Below, piece by piece: positions 6,235 to 14,077 of a DNA stretch of 18,027 nt. The position numbers and the translations under genes were made by a program. The stretch is taken from the NCBI GenBank assembly GCA_934565425.1, contig CAKTHW010000029.1, positions 1-18,027 on the forward strand, in the 5' to 3' direction. The notes under the pieces were generated by a model. It saw nothing but the letters and a program-made list of their open reading frames with translations, ran no database searches and had not been told where the DNA came from. Every line of letters begins with the position of its first letter. The first letter of the stretch is position 1. Origin of the DNA: an uncultured Oscillospiraceae bacterium. Its GTDB lineage: Bacteria > Bacillota > Clostridia > Oscillospirales > Oscillospiraceae.

Positions 6235-8149
6235 TGCTCCCAGAAGAAATCGCAAGGTCAACGGCCACGGCGGTGGCCCCATCGGTGGGTTCCAGAAGCC
6301 CAAGGAGACCAAAAAGACCGTGAAACGTCTGCTGAGCTACATGGGACAGCACCCAGTCATGCTCATTGTGGCATTTCTCTGCGTCATCGCTTCCGCCCTG
6401 GCCAGCGTGGGCGCCACCTATATCACACGCCCCATCATCAACGACATCGCCGCAGCAGTGGCCGCCGGTCAGACCACCCTGCCCAGCTTGGGGCCTAAGG
6501 TGCTGCAGCTGCTGGCCGTCTACGTCTTTGCCGCCGCCTGCTACTTCCTCCAGGGCAATATGATGGTTCGTGTGGCACAGCGAGGCACCAATGCCCTGCG
6601 GCGGGATCTGTTCAACCATATGCAGACTCTGCCCCTGACCTACTTTGACCAGCACCCCCACGGCGACCTGATGAGCCGATTCACCAACGATGCCGACAAT
6701 GTACTTCAGGTCTTGGAGCAGTCCGTCCTCCAGTGTGTCTCCGCCCTGTTCGCCTTCGTGGGCATCGTGGTCATGATGCTCTATCTGAGCCGAGTGCTCT
6801 TTCTGGTCACTCTGGTCATGCTGGCAGTCACCCTGCTGGTGTTCAAGCAGCTGGGTGGCAAGAGCCGCCTCTACTTTGCCAAGCAGCAGGCCGCTCTGGG
6901 TACCCTGAACGGCAACATTCAGGAGACCATTGAGGGTCTGAAAGTAGTCAAAGCCTTCACCCATGAGGATCAGGCCAAGGAGACCTTCAATGAACTGAAC
7001 GAGAACTTCCGAGTGGCCGCCAGCAACGCCAGCTTTTTCAGCACCTGCATCATGCCGGTAGCTGGCAACCTGTCCAATATTGGCTACGCATTCACCGCCG
7101 CCTTTGGCGGGGCTCTGGCCATTCTGGGCAGCTTTGACATCGGCGGTCTGGTGACCTATCTGACCTACTCCAAGCAGGTCTCTCAGCCCATGAACCAGAT
7201 CTCTATGCAGATGACCAACATCCTCTCCGCCCTGGCTGGCGCAGAGCGTATCTTCCAGGTCATCGACGAGGCAGCGGAAGTGGACGAAGGCAAGGTCACC
7301 CTGGTGCCTGCCGAGCACAATCCGGACGGCTCTTTGAAGGCTTGGGAATCCGGTCGTGTCACTGCCTGGGCTTGGAAGGTGCCTCAGGAGGATGGCAGTG
7401 TCAAGTATGTAGGGCTGAAGGGGGACGTGCGCCTGAAGAACGTGGACTTCGGCTATGTGCCGGATAAGCAGGTGCTCCATAACGTCAGCGTCTACGCAAA
7501 GCCCGGTCAGAAGATCGCCTTTGTTGGCTCCACCGGCGCAGGCAAGACCACCATCACCAACCTCATCAACCGGTTCTACGAGATTCAGGCCGGCTCCATC
7601 GAGTATGACGGCATCAACGTCAAGGACATTCAGAAGGACTCCCTGCGGCACAGCCTGGGCGTAGTGCTCCAGGACACCCACTTGTTCACCGGCACGGTCA
7701 TGGATAACATCCGCTACGGCCGGTTGGACGCCACCGATGAGGAGTGCATCCAGGCCGCCAAGACCGCCAACGCCCACAGCTTTATCCGGCGTCTGCCGGA
7801 CGGCTACCAGACTATGGTCACCGGCGATGGCGCCAACCTGTCCCAGGGACAGCGGCAGCTGCTGGCCATCGCCCGGGCGGCGGTAGCGGATCCTCCCGTC
7901 ATGGTGCTGGACGAAGCCACCTCCTCCATTGACACCCGTACCGAGGCGCTCATCTCTCAGGGCATGGATGCGCTGATGGAGAACCGCACCGTCTTTGTCA
8001 TCGCCCACCGGCTGTCCACCGTCCGCAACGCCAAGTGCATTGCGGTGCTGGAAGGCGGCCAGATCATCGAGATCGGCTCTCACGAGGAGCTGATGGCTTT
8101 GAAGGGGCGGTACTACCAGCTTTATACCGGTCAGTTCCAGCTGGATTGA
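6227..8149 (+). CDS. ABC exporter half-transporter with the catalytic Glu and His
   Basis: A 640-aa partner of the preceding subunit. A basic, Gly-rich N-terminal tail precedes six membrane helices (about residues 40-330) and the ATPase domain. Walker A is GSTGAGKTT (434-442). Walker B is VMVLDEATSS with catalytic Glu563, and the switch His594 lies in VIAHRLSTV. Its signature is LSQGQ (538-542) instead of LSGGQ. Since each ATP site combines the Walker motifs of one subunit with the signature of the other, the hydrolysing site is this subunit's Walker B with the neighbour's VSGGQ. The membrane and ATPase domains are joined by an insertion of about 50 residues (near 353-405) containing WAWKVPQEDGS, seen in this branch of exporters. 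GGAGGGG lies just before the ATG, inside the end of the upstream gene. A terminator directly follows. Confidence 0.93.
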   Translation: MADAPRRNRKVNGHGGGPIGGFQKPKETKKTVKRLLSYMGQHPVMLIVAFLCVIASALASVGATYITRPIINDIAAAVAAGQTTLPSLGPKVLQLLAVYVFAAACYFLQGNMMVRVAQRGTNALRRDLFNHMQTLPLTYFDQHPHGDLMSRFTNDADNVLQVLEQSVLQCVSALFAFVGIVVMMLYLSRVLFLVTLVMLAVTLLVFKQLGGKSRLYFAKQQAALGTLNGNIQETIEGLKVVKAFTHEDQAKETFNELNENFRVAASNASFFSTCIMPVAGNLSNIGYAFTAAFGGALAILGSFDIGGLVTYLTYSKQVSQPMNQISMQMTNILSALAGAERIFQVIDEAAEVDEGKVTLVPAEHNPDGSLKAWESGRVTAWAWKVPQEDGSVKYVGLKGDVRLKNVDFGYVPDKQVLHNVSVYAKPGQKIAFVGSTGAGKTTITNLINRFYEIQAGSIEYDGINVKDIQKDSLRHSLGVVLQDTHLFTGTVMDNIRYGRLDATDEECIQAAKTANAHSFIRRLPDGYQTMVTGDGANLSQGQRQLLAIARAAVADPPVMVLDEATSSIDTRTEALISQGMDALMENRTVFVIAHRLSTVRNAKCIAVLEGGQIIEIGSHEELMALKGRYYQLYTGQFQLD

Positions 8150-8159
8150 TTGCAAACAG

Positions 8160-8190
8160 AAAAGGGAACGCTGAAAAGCGTTCCCTTTTT
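8160..8190. terminator. Bidirectional intrinsic terminator
   Basis: A 13-bp perfect stem (8160-8172 with 8177-8189) and GAAA loop, with a T-run after it on the plus strand and A residues before it. It ends the marR-ABC operon and also lies immediately after the XRE gene's stop on the minus strand. Confidence 0.88.
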
Positions 8191-8191
8191 C

Positions 8192-9190
8192 TTATGATGC
8201 CTTATTTTTCCCATGTACCACAGCCTGCAAAATACCATACACCGCCACAAAGAGCACGCCGGCCACCGGCCAGACGATCCAGGTGAAGTCCCATCTCTGT
8301 GTGATAAAGCTATAGGCCAGGTAGATGGCCGTAGCCAGCGTCCAGTAGACGCCGGGGAACCAGGCCAGCTTTTTGTTGATCTGCTTCCGCTCCTTGGTGT
8401 AATCCTCCTCCTGGAGGATCTTCTGATAGCTGCTGTGGATGCTGCCGAAGCGGACAAAGAGAAAGACCGCTGTGGCCACCAGAGCCAGCAGGACATTGAC
8501 GCAGCAGATGCTGATGTAATCGCCCAGGTTCAAGGCAGAAGTCAGCAGGAGGGGAACAACGCTGAGGATGCAGAGCACCACACCCACCACCAGGCTCATC
8601 CGGTAGGCCGGTTCATCTGCCTCCTTCCGCCGCTGTACTACGCCGCTGACGCCGTATTGGAGGGAGAGGATCTCCTTTTCTATGTGCTGGTAGGGGGAGA
8701 GCTTCATGCCGTTGAAAAGGAGGATGGCCACACCAATGCCCACCAGAACCAGCAGAACAGACACCCCCACGCAGGTGGCGAACACCTCCGAAACGCTGCC
8801 CTTGTATTCAGCCACGCCAGCCAACTGAATGAGGCAGATAGGGGAGAGGATGCACAGGGCAACTGCCATGGCTATGCGTGCGGAGAGCTGTCGGGTCAAG
8901 TCCAGGAAGGCATTGGCTTCCTCTAAAGTCACCACATAATCTCCGCCGGATTCCGGCGCCAGTTCTCCTTCCGGCAGGGTGACCTCCTCGATCTCATCCT
9001 TCAACAAGTAGTCGGTGCTGACGCAGAACAACTGGCTCATCTTCACCATCCGATCCAAGTCGGGCAGGGAAGCGCCGGACTCCCACTTTGAGACTGCCTG
9101 TCTGGAAACACCCAGTTTTTCTGCCAGTTCTTCCTGGGACCAGCCGCTGCGCTTGCGCAGCATCGTGATTTTTTCCGCCATGATCATCAT
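8192..9190 (-). CDS. XRE-family HTH regulator with C-terminal membrane domain
   Basis: A 332-aa fusion of a DNA-binding domain and a membrane domain. Residues 1-66 are a Cro/CI-type HTH (WSQEELAEKLGVSRQAVSKWESG). An acidic linker to about residue 95 follows. The rest holds about six hydrophobic helices in three pairs (near 103-160, 205-250 and 285-325), separated by basic, charged loops such as the segment ending KERKQINKK. Membrane-anchored XRE regulators of this kind are common in Clostridia and may couple membrane state to transcription; the signal here is unknown. ATG at 9190 is chosen because AAAGGA (9197-9202) is 6 nt upstream; 9187 and 9181 are in-frame alternatives, the latter too far from the site. 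It is not evidently linked to the convergent ABC operon. Confidence 0.85.
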   Translation of the reverse strand: MMIMAEKITMLRKRSGWSQEELAEKLGVSRQAVSKWESGASLPDLDRMVKMSQLFCVSTDYLLKDEIEEVTLPEGELAPESGGDYVVTLEEANAFLDLTRQLSARIAMAVALCILSPICLIQLAGVAEYKGSVSEVFATCVGVSVLLVLVGIGVAILLFNGMKLSPYQHIEKEILSLQYGVSGVVQRRKEADEPAYRMSLVVGVVLCILSVVPLLLTSALNLGDYISICCVNVLLALVATAVFLFVRFGSIHSSYQKILQEEDYTKERKQINKKLAWFPGVYWTLATAIYLAYSFITQRWDFTWIVWPVAGVLFVAVYGILQAVVHGKNKAS

Positions 9191-9211
9191 GATTCATCCT
9201 TTCTGCCGCCG

Positions 9212-9247
9212 GAGCGTTTTCTTCCCCTTTATCTTAGCAAAACGCTC
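9212..9247 (-). repeat. Inverted repeat flanking a -10-like box upstream of the XRE gene
   Basis: Arms of 9 bp, GAGCGTTTT (9212-9220) and AAAACGCTC (9239-9247), surround 18 nt that include, on the minus strand, TAAGAT (9236-9231), a plausible -10. The arrangement fits an operator for autoregulation or a leader hairpin. The -35 is poor, so promoter assignment is tentative. Confidence 0.45.
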
Positions 9248-9338
9248 GGTTGCCGACCACCAAGCGGACGGTATTTCTCGTCAACCAGCGGTTGCACTTT
9301 CCCAAAACAGGCACTTTTTGCGGTTGCACCTCTGATTT

Positions 9339-10010
9339 TCACCGAAAATCTTGGAAAGATACGTACTCCATCAGCCCCTGCTCATTCAAGAGGAACACCT
9401 TTCCCTTTTCCACTTCGATCAGCCCACGTTTCTTCAATTCCGCGCACACTCTAGCCACCTGCACGCGGGACGCGCCGATGCTCGCCGCCAATTCCGCCTG
9501 GGAAAACGGGATATAACCCAAAACCTGATAATCTCTGCTCTGAGAATAAAGTACAAGAAAATTGGACAGCTTCGCCAGCACGCTGTTGCTGCTCTGGGAC
9601 TCGGCATCATAGCACATCAGCTTGAGCACGTCGCTATAGTAACGCAGCAGTTCCATGGTAAAGTCAATGTTCCTCTGACACAGCGTCTTCAACTCCTGCC
9701 GATTGATCCGGAGCACCCGAGCGCTGGTCAAGGTGGTGGAGGAGACCACCACATTTTCCCCCTCCTTGAGCCCATCCATCCCCAGGAGGGTGTTGCGTTT
9801 GTGGTAGCCCAAAATCCGCTCGTATCCGTTGGTGTTGAACACACTGACACGAATGAGCCCGTCCAAGACAAAGTAAAAACACTCCGTGGGAAACCCACCC
9901 CGCATCAACACTGTCCCTCTGGGGACAGTCAGTTGATTGGAACAGCTGGCCAAAATATACGAGCGAAAGTCTTCTAATTCATTTTCAAGCACAAACGAAA
10001 ACGATGCCAT
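9339..10010 (-). CDS. CRP/FNR-family transcriptional regulator
   Basis: A 223-aa regulator. An N-terminal cyclic-nucleotide-binding-type beta-barrel (about residues 20-120, containing VPRGTVLMRGG and CFYFVLDGLIRVS) is joined by a long dimer helix to a C-terminal winged helix (FSQAELAASIGASRVQVARVCAELKKRGLI). The N-terminus lacks the Cys cluster of FNR, and the cAMP-contact Arg-Ser signature of CRP is not evident, so the ligand is probably something else, as in the CprK-type effectors. Start 10010 has AAGGAG about 12 nt upstream; the in-frame ATG at 10058 has no ribosome-binding site. The gene is divergent from the ene-reductase at 10236, with a perfect 16-bp palindrome between them, which suggests it activates that gene. 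Confidence 0.9.
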   Translation of the reverse strand: MASFSFVLENELEDFRSYILASCSNQLTVPRGTVLMRGGFPTECFYFVLDGLIRVSVFNTNGYERILGYHKRNTLLGMDGLKEGENVVVSSTTLTSARVLRINRQELKTLCQRNIDFTMELLRYYSDVLKLMCYDAESQSSNSVLAKLSNFLVLYSQSRDYQVLGYIPFSQAELAASIGASRVQVARVCAELKKRGLIEVEKGKVFLLNEQGLMEYVSFQDFR

Positions 10011-10125
10011 ACTCGATCCGCACTCCTTTTTGTTTCCATTTGTCTCTGCATAATGCACAACTTTTGAAGAGGCAAAATAGCATTTTCCACAACTTTTTTC
10101 CGGTCTGTATCACACATTCCGCCTG

Positions 10126-10141
10126 AATATCATATGATATT
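10126..10141 (+). promoter_or_regulatory. Perfect 16-bp palindrome, likely CRP/FNR-type activator site
   Basis: AATATCATATGATATT is a perfect palindrome in the divergent intergenic region. Its centre (10133.5) is about 42 bp upstream of the transcription start predicted from the promoter at 10140-10169, the classical class II activator position for CRP/FNR proteins. It overlaps the edge of the -35. Confidence 0.65.
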
Positions 10142-10169
10142 GTTTCTTTCTTGTCAACTTGATTACAAT
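10140..10169 (+). promoter_or_regulatory. Promoter of the ene-reductase gene
   Basis: TTGTTT (10140-10145), an 18-bp spacer and TACAAT (10164-10169). The weak -35 overlapped by a palindrome is what an activator-dependent promoter would look like. The leader is about 60 nt. Confidence 0.6.
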
Positions 10170-10235
10170 GCCCTTGGTTCCAAGAGACACACACAAGTTT
10201 CATTTTACAACAAAACTAGACAAGGAGAGTACACC

Positions 10236-12173
10236 ATGGCAAGCAAAAAATTCCCCAATCTGTTTTCCCCTGCGAAGATCGGCAATCTGGAGCTGAAAAA
10301 TCGCGTCATGAAGGCCCCCCAGTCCTCTGGCATGAGCAATAAGGATGGCACCGTTTCGGAACGATTGGTCCGTTACTATCGGAAGCAGGCCGCCGGCGGC
10401 GCTGGCATGATCATCGTAGAATACGCCTATGTGGATGACATCGGCGCAAAGTCCGCTCACTGCCATCTGGGCATCTCCGACAACGAGCATATCCCTGGTC
10501 TGGCTTGGCTGGCAGAGAACATCCGAGAACAGGGCGCTGTCCCCGCCATTCAGATTGAGCACTGCGGTCGGCAGAAGTTCCTGGGCACCCAGCCCATGCG
10601 TGCTCCTTCCGCCATTCCCTGGCCCAAGCTGTGGGAGCAGTATGGCGTCCAGGCCGTTCCCAAGGAACTGACCATTGAGGAAATCCAGGACATCGTCTCC
10701 GCCTTCGGTGACGCCGCCCTGCGTGCAAAGAAGGCCGGCTTCGAGCTGGTGGAGATCCACGGCGCTCACGGCTATCTGCTCACCAACTTCTTCTCTCCCA
10801 CCACCAACCATCGTACCGACCTGTACGGCGGCAGCCTGGAAAACCGGATGCGGATCTACGTCCAGATCGTCCGTGATGTGCGCAAAAAAGTCGGCCCCGA
10901 CTTCCCTGTGACCATCCGCCTCAGCGGTACGGACTATGAGCCGGACGGGTTCCCCATCGAAGACACCATCGAGCTGGCCAAGGTGCTGGAAAAAGAGGGG
11001 ATCGATGCCTTCCACATCTCCGGCGGCGACCATCACATGATGATCCACCAGGTTTCTCCCATGGCAATGCCTCGCTGCTACAACACCTGGGCAGCAGAAC
11101 GCATCAAGCAGGTCGTCTCCGTTCCCGTCATCGCCTCTGGCTCCATCACGCTGCCGGAGCTGGCAGAAGACATCATCGCCAGCGGCAAGGGCGACTTCGT
11201 CGGCCTGGGCCGTCCCCTGTGGGCAGATCCTCAGTGGCCCATGAAGGCAGAACAGGATCGTCCGGAGGACATCCGCCCCTGTATCCGCTGCAACGAAGGC
11301 TGTCTGGAACGCACCTTCTTCAATTACAAGGCCATCACCTGCGCCGTCAACCCCATCATCAGCCGGGAAGGCGAACTGGAGATCTGTCCTACCGCTGAAA
11401 AGAAGAACATTGCCGTGGTCGGCGGCGGCCCTGGCGGTCTGGAAGCCGCACGGGTGCTCAAGCTCCGTGGTCACGATGTCACCATTTTCGAAAAGGGTGA
11501 CCTGGGCGGTCAGCTCAACGAGGCCTCTGTGCCCGACTTCAAGTCCGACATCCGCTTCCTGAAGGAATCCATGATCATCGCTGTGGAAAAGCTGAACATC
11601 CCCATCATCAAGAAGGAAGCTACCCTGGCCGATCTGAAGGGCTTTGACGCTGTGGTCTGCGCTACTGGCAGCACCCCCAAGAAGGCACCTCTGCCTGGCG
11701 CTGATCTGCCCATCGCAGTGGACGCAGCGGACGTGCTCAAGGGCATCAAGCCGGCAGGCAAGTCTGTGGTCGTGCTGGGCGTCGGCCTGGTCGGCTCCGA
11801 AACCGCTCTGTACCTGGCAGAAAACGGCCACGCTGTCACGCTGGTCGGCAGAAAGCCCACCATCATGTCCGGTGTCGCCGCCACCGACTATCTGGCTTAT
11901 ACGGATCGCATCGCCAAAACGGATATGGTCGTCTGCACCTCCACCACCCCGCTGGAGATCGTAGAAGACGGCGTGATGGTTCAGCACAAGGGTCAGATCC
12001 GGAAGATCCCTGCGGATACGGTCATCTACGCCTTCGGCGCAAAGGGTGAGCAGGGTCTGTACCAGCAGCTGAAAGAGGCTGGGGTAGACGCTCATCTGGT
12101 CGGTGACGCTACCGTTCCCGGCAAGATCATGGATGCCATCCACACTGCTTATCGTCTGGGACTGAAGCTGTAA
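10236..12173 (+). CDS. NADH-dependent flavin ene-reductase (2-enoate / 2,4-dienoyl-CoA reductase family)
   Basis: A 645-aa multidomain flavoprotein. Residues 1-345 form the Old-Yellow-Enzyme TIM barrel (FMN), starting KFPNLFSPAKIGNLELKNRV and carrying HGAHGYLLTNFFSP and YGGSLENR. A 4Fe-4S ligand set follows: C349, C352, C356 and C369. The FAD-binding Rossmann motif GGGPGG is at 396-401 and an NAD(P)-binding GVGLVGSE at 515-522. Relatives (FadH, clostridial enoate reductase, BaiCD/BaiH, gut flavone reductase) reduce activated C=C bonds with NAD(P)H. There is no signal peptide, so it is cytosolic. The specific substrate cannot be called. ATG 10236 has AAGGAG 8 nt upstream; a longer frame to 10134 would start inside the promoter. 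It is monocistronic, with a terminator after it, and is likely controlled by the divergent CRP/FNR protein. Confidence 0.92.
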   Translation: MASKKFPNLFSPAKIGNLELKNRVMKAPQSSGMSNKDGTVSERLVRYYRKQAAGGAGMIIVEYAYVDDIGAKSAHCHLGISDNEHIPGLAWLAENIREQGAVPAIQIEHCGRQKFLGTQPMRAPSAIPWPKLWEQYGVQAVPKELTIEEIQDIVSAFGDAALRAKKAGFELVEIHGAHGYLLTNFFSPTTNHRTDLYGGSLENRMRIYVQIVRDVRKKVGPDFPVTIRLSGTDYEPDGFPIEDTIELAKVLEKEGIDAFHISGGDHHMMIHQVSPMAMPRCYNTWAAERIKQVVSVPVIASGSITLPELAEDIIASGKGDFVGLGRPLWADPQWPMKAEQDRPEDIRPCIRCNEGCLERTFFNYKAITCAVNPIISREGELEICPTAEKKNIAVVGGGPGGLEAARVLKLRGHDVTIFEKGDLGGQLNEASVPDFKSDIRFLKESMIIAVEKLNIPIIKKEATLADLKGFDAVVCATGSTPKKAPLPGADLPIAVDAADVLKGIKPAGKSVVVLGVGLVGSETALYLAENGHAVTLVGRKPTIMSGVAATDYLAYTDRIAKTDMVVCTSTTPLEIVEDGVMVQHKGQIRKIPADTVIYAFGAKGEQGLYQQLKEAGVDAHLVGDATVPGKIMDAIHTAYRLGLKL

Positions 12174-12244
12174 GTGATTTCCCTCTTTCTACCCTTACAA
12201 GTGAATCCTCCTGGATGAGGCGTGAACCTCCGCCAACTAAAATA

Positions 12245-12286
12245 TTCCCGCAAAGGAGTTTTCTCCTTTGCGGGAACACTTTTTTA
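12245..12286. terminator. Intrinsic terminator
   Basis: A 14-bp perfect stem (12245-12258 with 12263-12276) and a TTTT loop, followed by CAC and a six-T run. It serves the ene-reductase gene and lies just past the end of the convergent methyltransferase gene. Confidence 0.85.
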
Positions 12287-12292
12287 TATGCG

Positions 12293-13423
12293 TTATTTCT
12301 TCCCGTACTTCCCATACATGAACAGGTCGCACTTGAGCATCCCGTTGTACAGCTTCCGCTTTTTCTTCGCCCGCGCGCCAAAGACCTCTTCAAATTCCGT
12401 GTGGCTGGACAGGATAGATACCTTCCACCCCTCCGGCAGCAGGCGCACTGCGTGGCCGAACTCGCCGTACAGCTTGGACACCTCCTGCTTCTCCATCAGC
12501 CGTTCGCCGTAGGGGGGATTGGTCACCACGCGGCCGTAAGGCTCGGTACTGTAGAACCGGCGGGCGTCATAGACTTCAAAGCGAACGGTGTCCTCCACCT
12601 CTGCCTTTTCCGCGTTGCTCCGGGCGATGTCAATGGCTCTGGGGTCGATGTCGCCGCCCCAGATGTCATAGGCGCGGTCGAACTCCTTGTCCAACGCCTC
12701 TTCCACTGCCGTCATCCAATGCTCCGAGGGCAGGACCTTCCACTTCTGAGCGGCAAAGGTGCGGTTGAGACCGGGGGCACGGTTTTTGGCGATGAGGGCC
12801 GCCTCGATGCAGATGGTGCCGCTGCCGCAGAAGGGGTCGCAGAAGGGATCCAATCCCTTGTAGCCGGACAGGAGCACCATGGCTGCCGCCAGGGTCTCCC
12901 GCAGGGGCGCTTCCACGCCCACGGCACGATAGCCCCGCTTATAAAGACCGGAACCGCTGGTGTCCAAACAAAGGGACACGGTGTCCTTCATAATAGAGAA
13001 CTGGATCTGGTACCGGCTTCCTGTCTCCGGCAGCCACTCCATGCCATAGGCCTGCCCCAGCTTGGCCGAAGCTGCCTTTTTGATGATGGACTGACAGGCG
13101 GGAATACTAAAGAGCTGGGAGTTGATGGAGTAGCCCTTCACCGGAAACTCCCCGTCCTTGGGGATCCAATCCTGCCAGGGGATGGCGAAGGTGCCTTGGT
13201 ACAGCTCTTCAAAGGAGATGGCCGAAAATTCCCCCAGCACCACCAGCACACGAGCGCCGCAGCGCAGGTTCAGGTTCAGCCGCGCCACGTCCAACAGGGT
13301 GCCCACGCAGCAGACCCGACCGTTTTCCGCCTGGACCTGCTCCATTTTGAGCTTTTTCAGCTCGTCCGCCACCAGTTTTTCCACCCCCAGATAGCAGGGG
13401 ATCATCAATTTCAATTTTTCCAT
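12293..13423 (-). CDS. THUMP-domain class I RNA methyltransferase (RlmL/YpsC type)
   Basis: A 376-aa cytosolic enzyme predicted to methylate a guanine N2 of 23S rRNA using S-adenosylmethionine. The N-terminal part (about 1-160) is the ferredoxin-like and THUMP RNA-binding region. RGYR at 163-166 leads into a Rossmann-like methyltransferase domain with DPFCGSGT (196-203), the acidic SAM-ribose contact GGDIDPRAI (257-265) and the catalytic NPPYGERL (302-309). The C-terminus is Lys-rich (RAKKKRKLYNG). Length matches the single-domain B. subtilis YpsC type rather than the two-domain E. coli RlmL. A GGCGGAAG tract precedes the ATG by about 4 nt. It has its own promoter and is divergent from nfeD. 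The exact target base is inferred from the family. Confidence 0.92.
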   Translation of the reverse strand: MEKLKLMIPCYLGVEKLVADELKKLKMEQVQAENGRVCCVGTLLDVARLNLNLRCGARVLVVLGEFSAISFEELYQGTFAIPWQDWIPKDGEFPVKGYSINSQLFSIPACQSIIKKAASAKLGQAYGMEWLPETGSRYQIQFSIMKDTVSLCLDTSGSGLYKRGYRAVGVEAPLRETLAAAMVLLSGYKGLDPFCDPFCGSGTICIEAALIAKNRAPGLNRTFAAQKWKVLPSEHWMTAVEEALDKEFDRAYDIWGGDIDPRAIDIARSNAEKAEVEDTVRFEVYDARRFYSTEPYGRVVTNPPYGERLMEKQEVSKLYGEFGHAVRLLPEGWKVSILSSHTEFEEVFGARAKKKRKLYNGMLKCDLFMYGKYGKK

Positions 13424-13489
13424 CGTTCTTCCGCCTTTCCGCAGTTGATCCTGCCGGAAAGCGACAGGATGGTTACAATTTCGTCCTTC

Positions 13490-13518
13490 ATTATAACGAA
13501 ATTTTAATCTTTTCGCAA
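13490..13518 (-). promoter_or_regulatory. Promoter of the THUMP methyltransferase gene
   Basis: Minus strand TTGCGA (13518-13513), a 17-bp spacer and a perfect TATAAT (13495-13490). The leader is about 60 nt. Confidence 0.75.
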
Positions 13519-13539
13519 TTCATTTTAACCACCCCCGGA

Positions 13540-13568
13540 TAGACTTTTCCATTTCGCTATGATATGAT
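13540..13568 (+). promoter_or_regulatory. Promoter of the nfeD-SPFH operon
   Basis: TAGACT (13540-13545), a 17-bp spacer and TATGAT (13563-13568). It leaves a leader of about 28 nt before the GTG start and excludes an ATG start at 13564, which lies inside the -10. Confidence 0.6.
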
Positions 13569-13602
13569 TGGTGATAAGACAATACGAAAGGAGTTGTTCC
13601 CT

Positions 13603-14064
13603 GTGCACCTGCTGACCTTTTCCCTGCCTGTGATGTGGCTCATCATCCTGGTGGTGCTGGCGCTGGCAGAGGCGGCCACCATCAATCTGGTGTCCATCTG
13701 GTTTGCCGCCGGCGCGCTGGTGGCGCTGCTGGTCTCCCTGTTCTGTCAGAACTTCTGGATCCAGCTGGTCCTCTTTATCCTCGTCTCCGCCCTGTGCCTG
13801 GCACTGGTCCGGCCGCTGGCTCAGAAGAAGTTTACCCCGCACCTCCGTCCCACCAACCTTGACCTGCTCCTGGGGCAGGACGCTGTGGTGACAGAGGACA
13901 TCGACAATCTGGCCTCCACCGGTCAGGTGAAGGTGGACGGACAGATCTGGACGGCTCGGAACGAAGTGGAAGTACCCATCCCCGCCGGCACCATTGTCCA
14001 GGTTTTGCGCATCGAAGGTGTGAAGATCATCGTCCGAGTCAAGGACTCGGCTGTGGAATCATGA
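13603..14064 (+). CDS. NfeD-family membrane protein
   Basis: A 153-aa membrane protein. Two or three N-terminal hydrophobic helices (about residues 8-70) are followed by a small soluble OB-fold domain (about 85-150) with GQDAVVTEDIDNLASTGQVKVDG and the typical WTARNE motif. NfeD proteins partner with SPFH/flotillin-type proteins in membrane microdomains, and here the SPFH gene follows after 13 nt. The start is GTG at 13603: AAAGGAG (13587-13593) is 9 nt upstream. This is the short NfeD form without the ClpP-class serine protease domain. The role is probably membrane organisation or protein quality control, inferred from the family. Confidence 0.9.
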   Translation: MHLLTFSLPVMWLIILVVLALAEAATINLVSIWFAAGALVALLVSLFCQNFWIQLVLFILVSALCLALVRPLAQKKFTPHLRPTNLDLLLGQDAVVTEDIDNLASTGQVKVDGQIWTARNEVEVPIPAGTIVQVLRIEGVKIIVRVKDSAVES

Positions 14065-14077
14065 GAAAGGAGCACTT

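Noticed and set aside
6116..8155. A 679-codon open frame on the minus strand opposite the second ABC subunit
   Set aside because: It mirrors the ABC gene's codon pattern, has low-complexity composition rich in Gly, Gln, His and Asp, no ribosome-binding site, and no recognisable domain; the plus-strand ABC protein is unambiguous.
9339..10010. Calling the CRP/FNR protein an oxygen sensor (FNR)
   Set aside because: The N-terminal Cys cluster needed for an FNR-type 4Fe-4S cluster is not present.
10047..10057. TGCATAATGCA palindrome upstream of the crp-like gene
   Set aside because: A perfect 11-bp palindrome, but short and without a convincing promoter around it; not enough to call an operator.
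10200..12143. A 647-codon open frame on the minus strand opposite the ene-reductase
   Set aside because: Shadow frame of a GC-rich gene; composition is not protein-like and the sense strand encodes a clear flavoenzyme.
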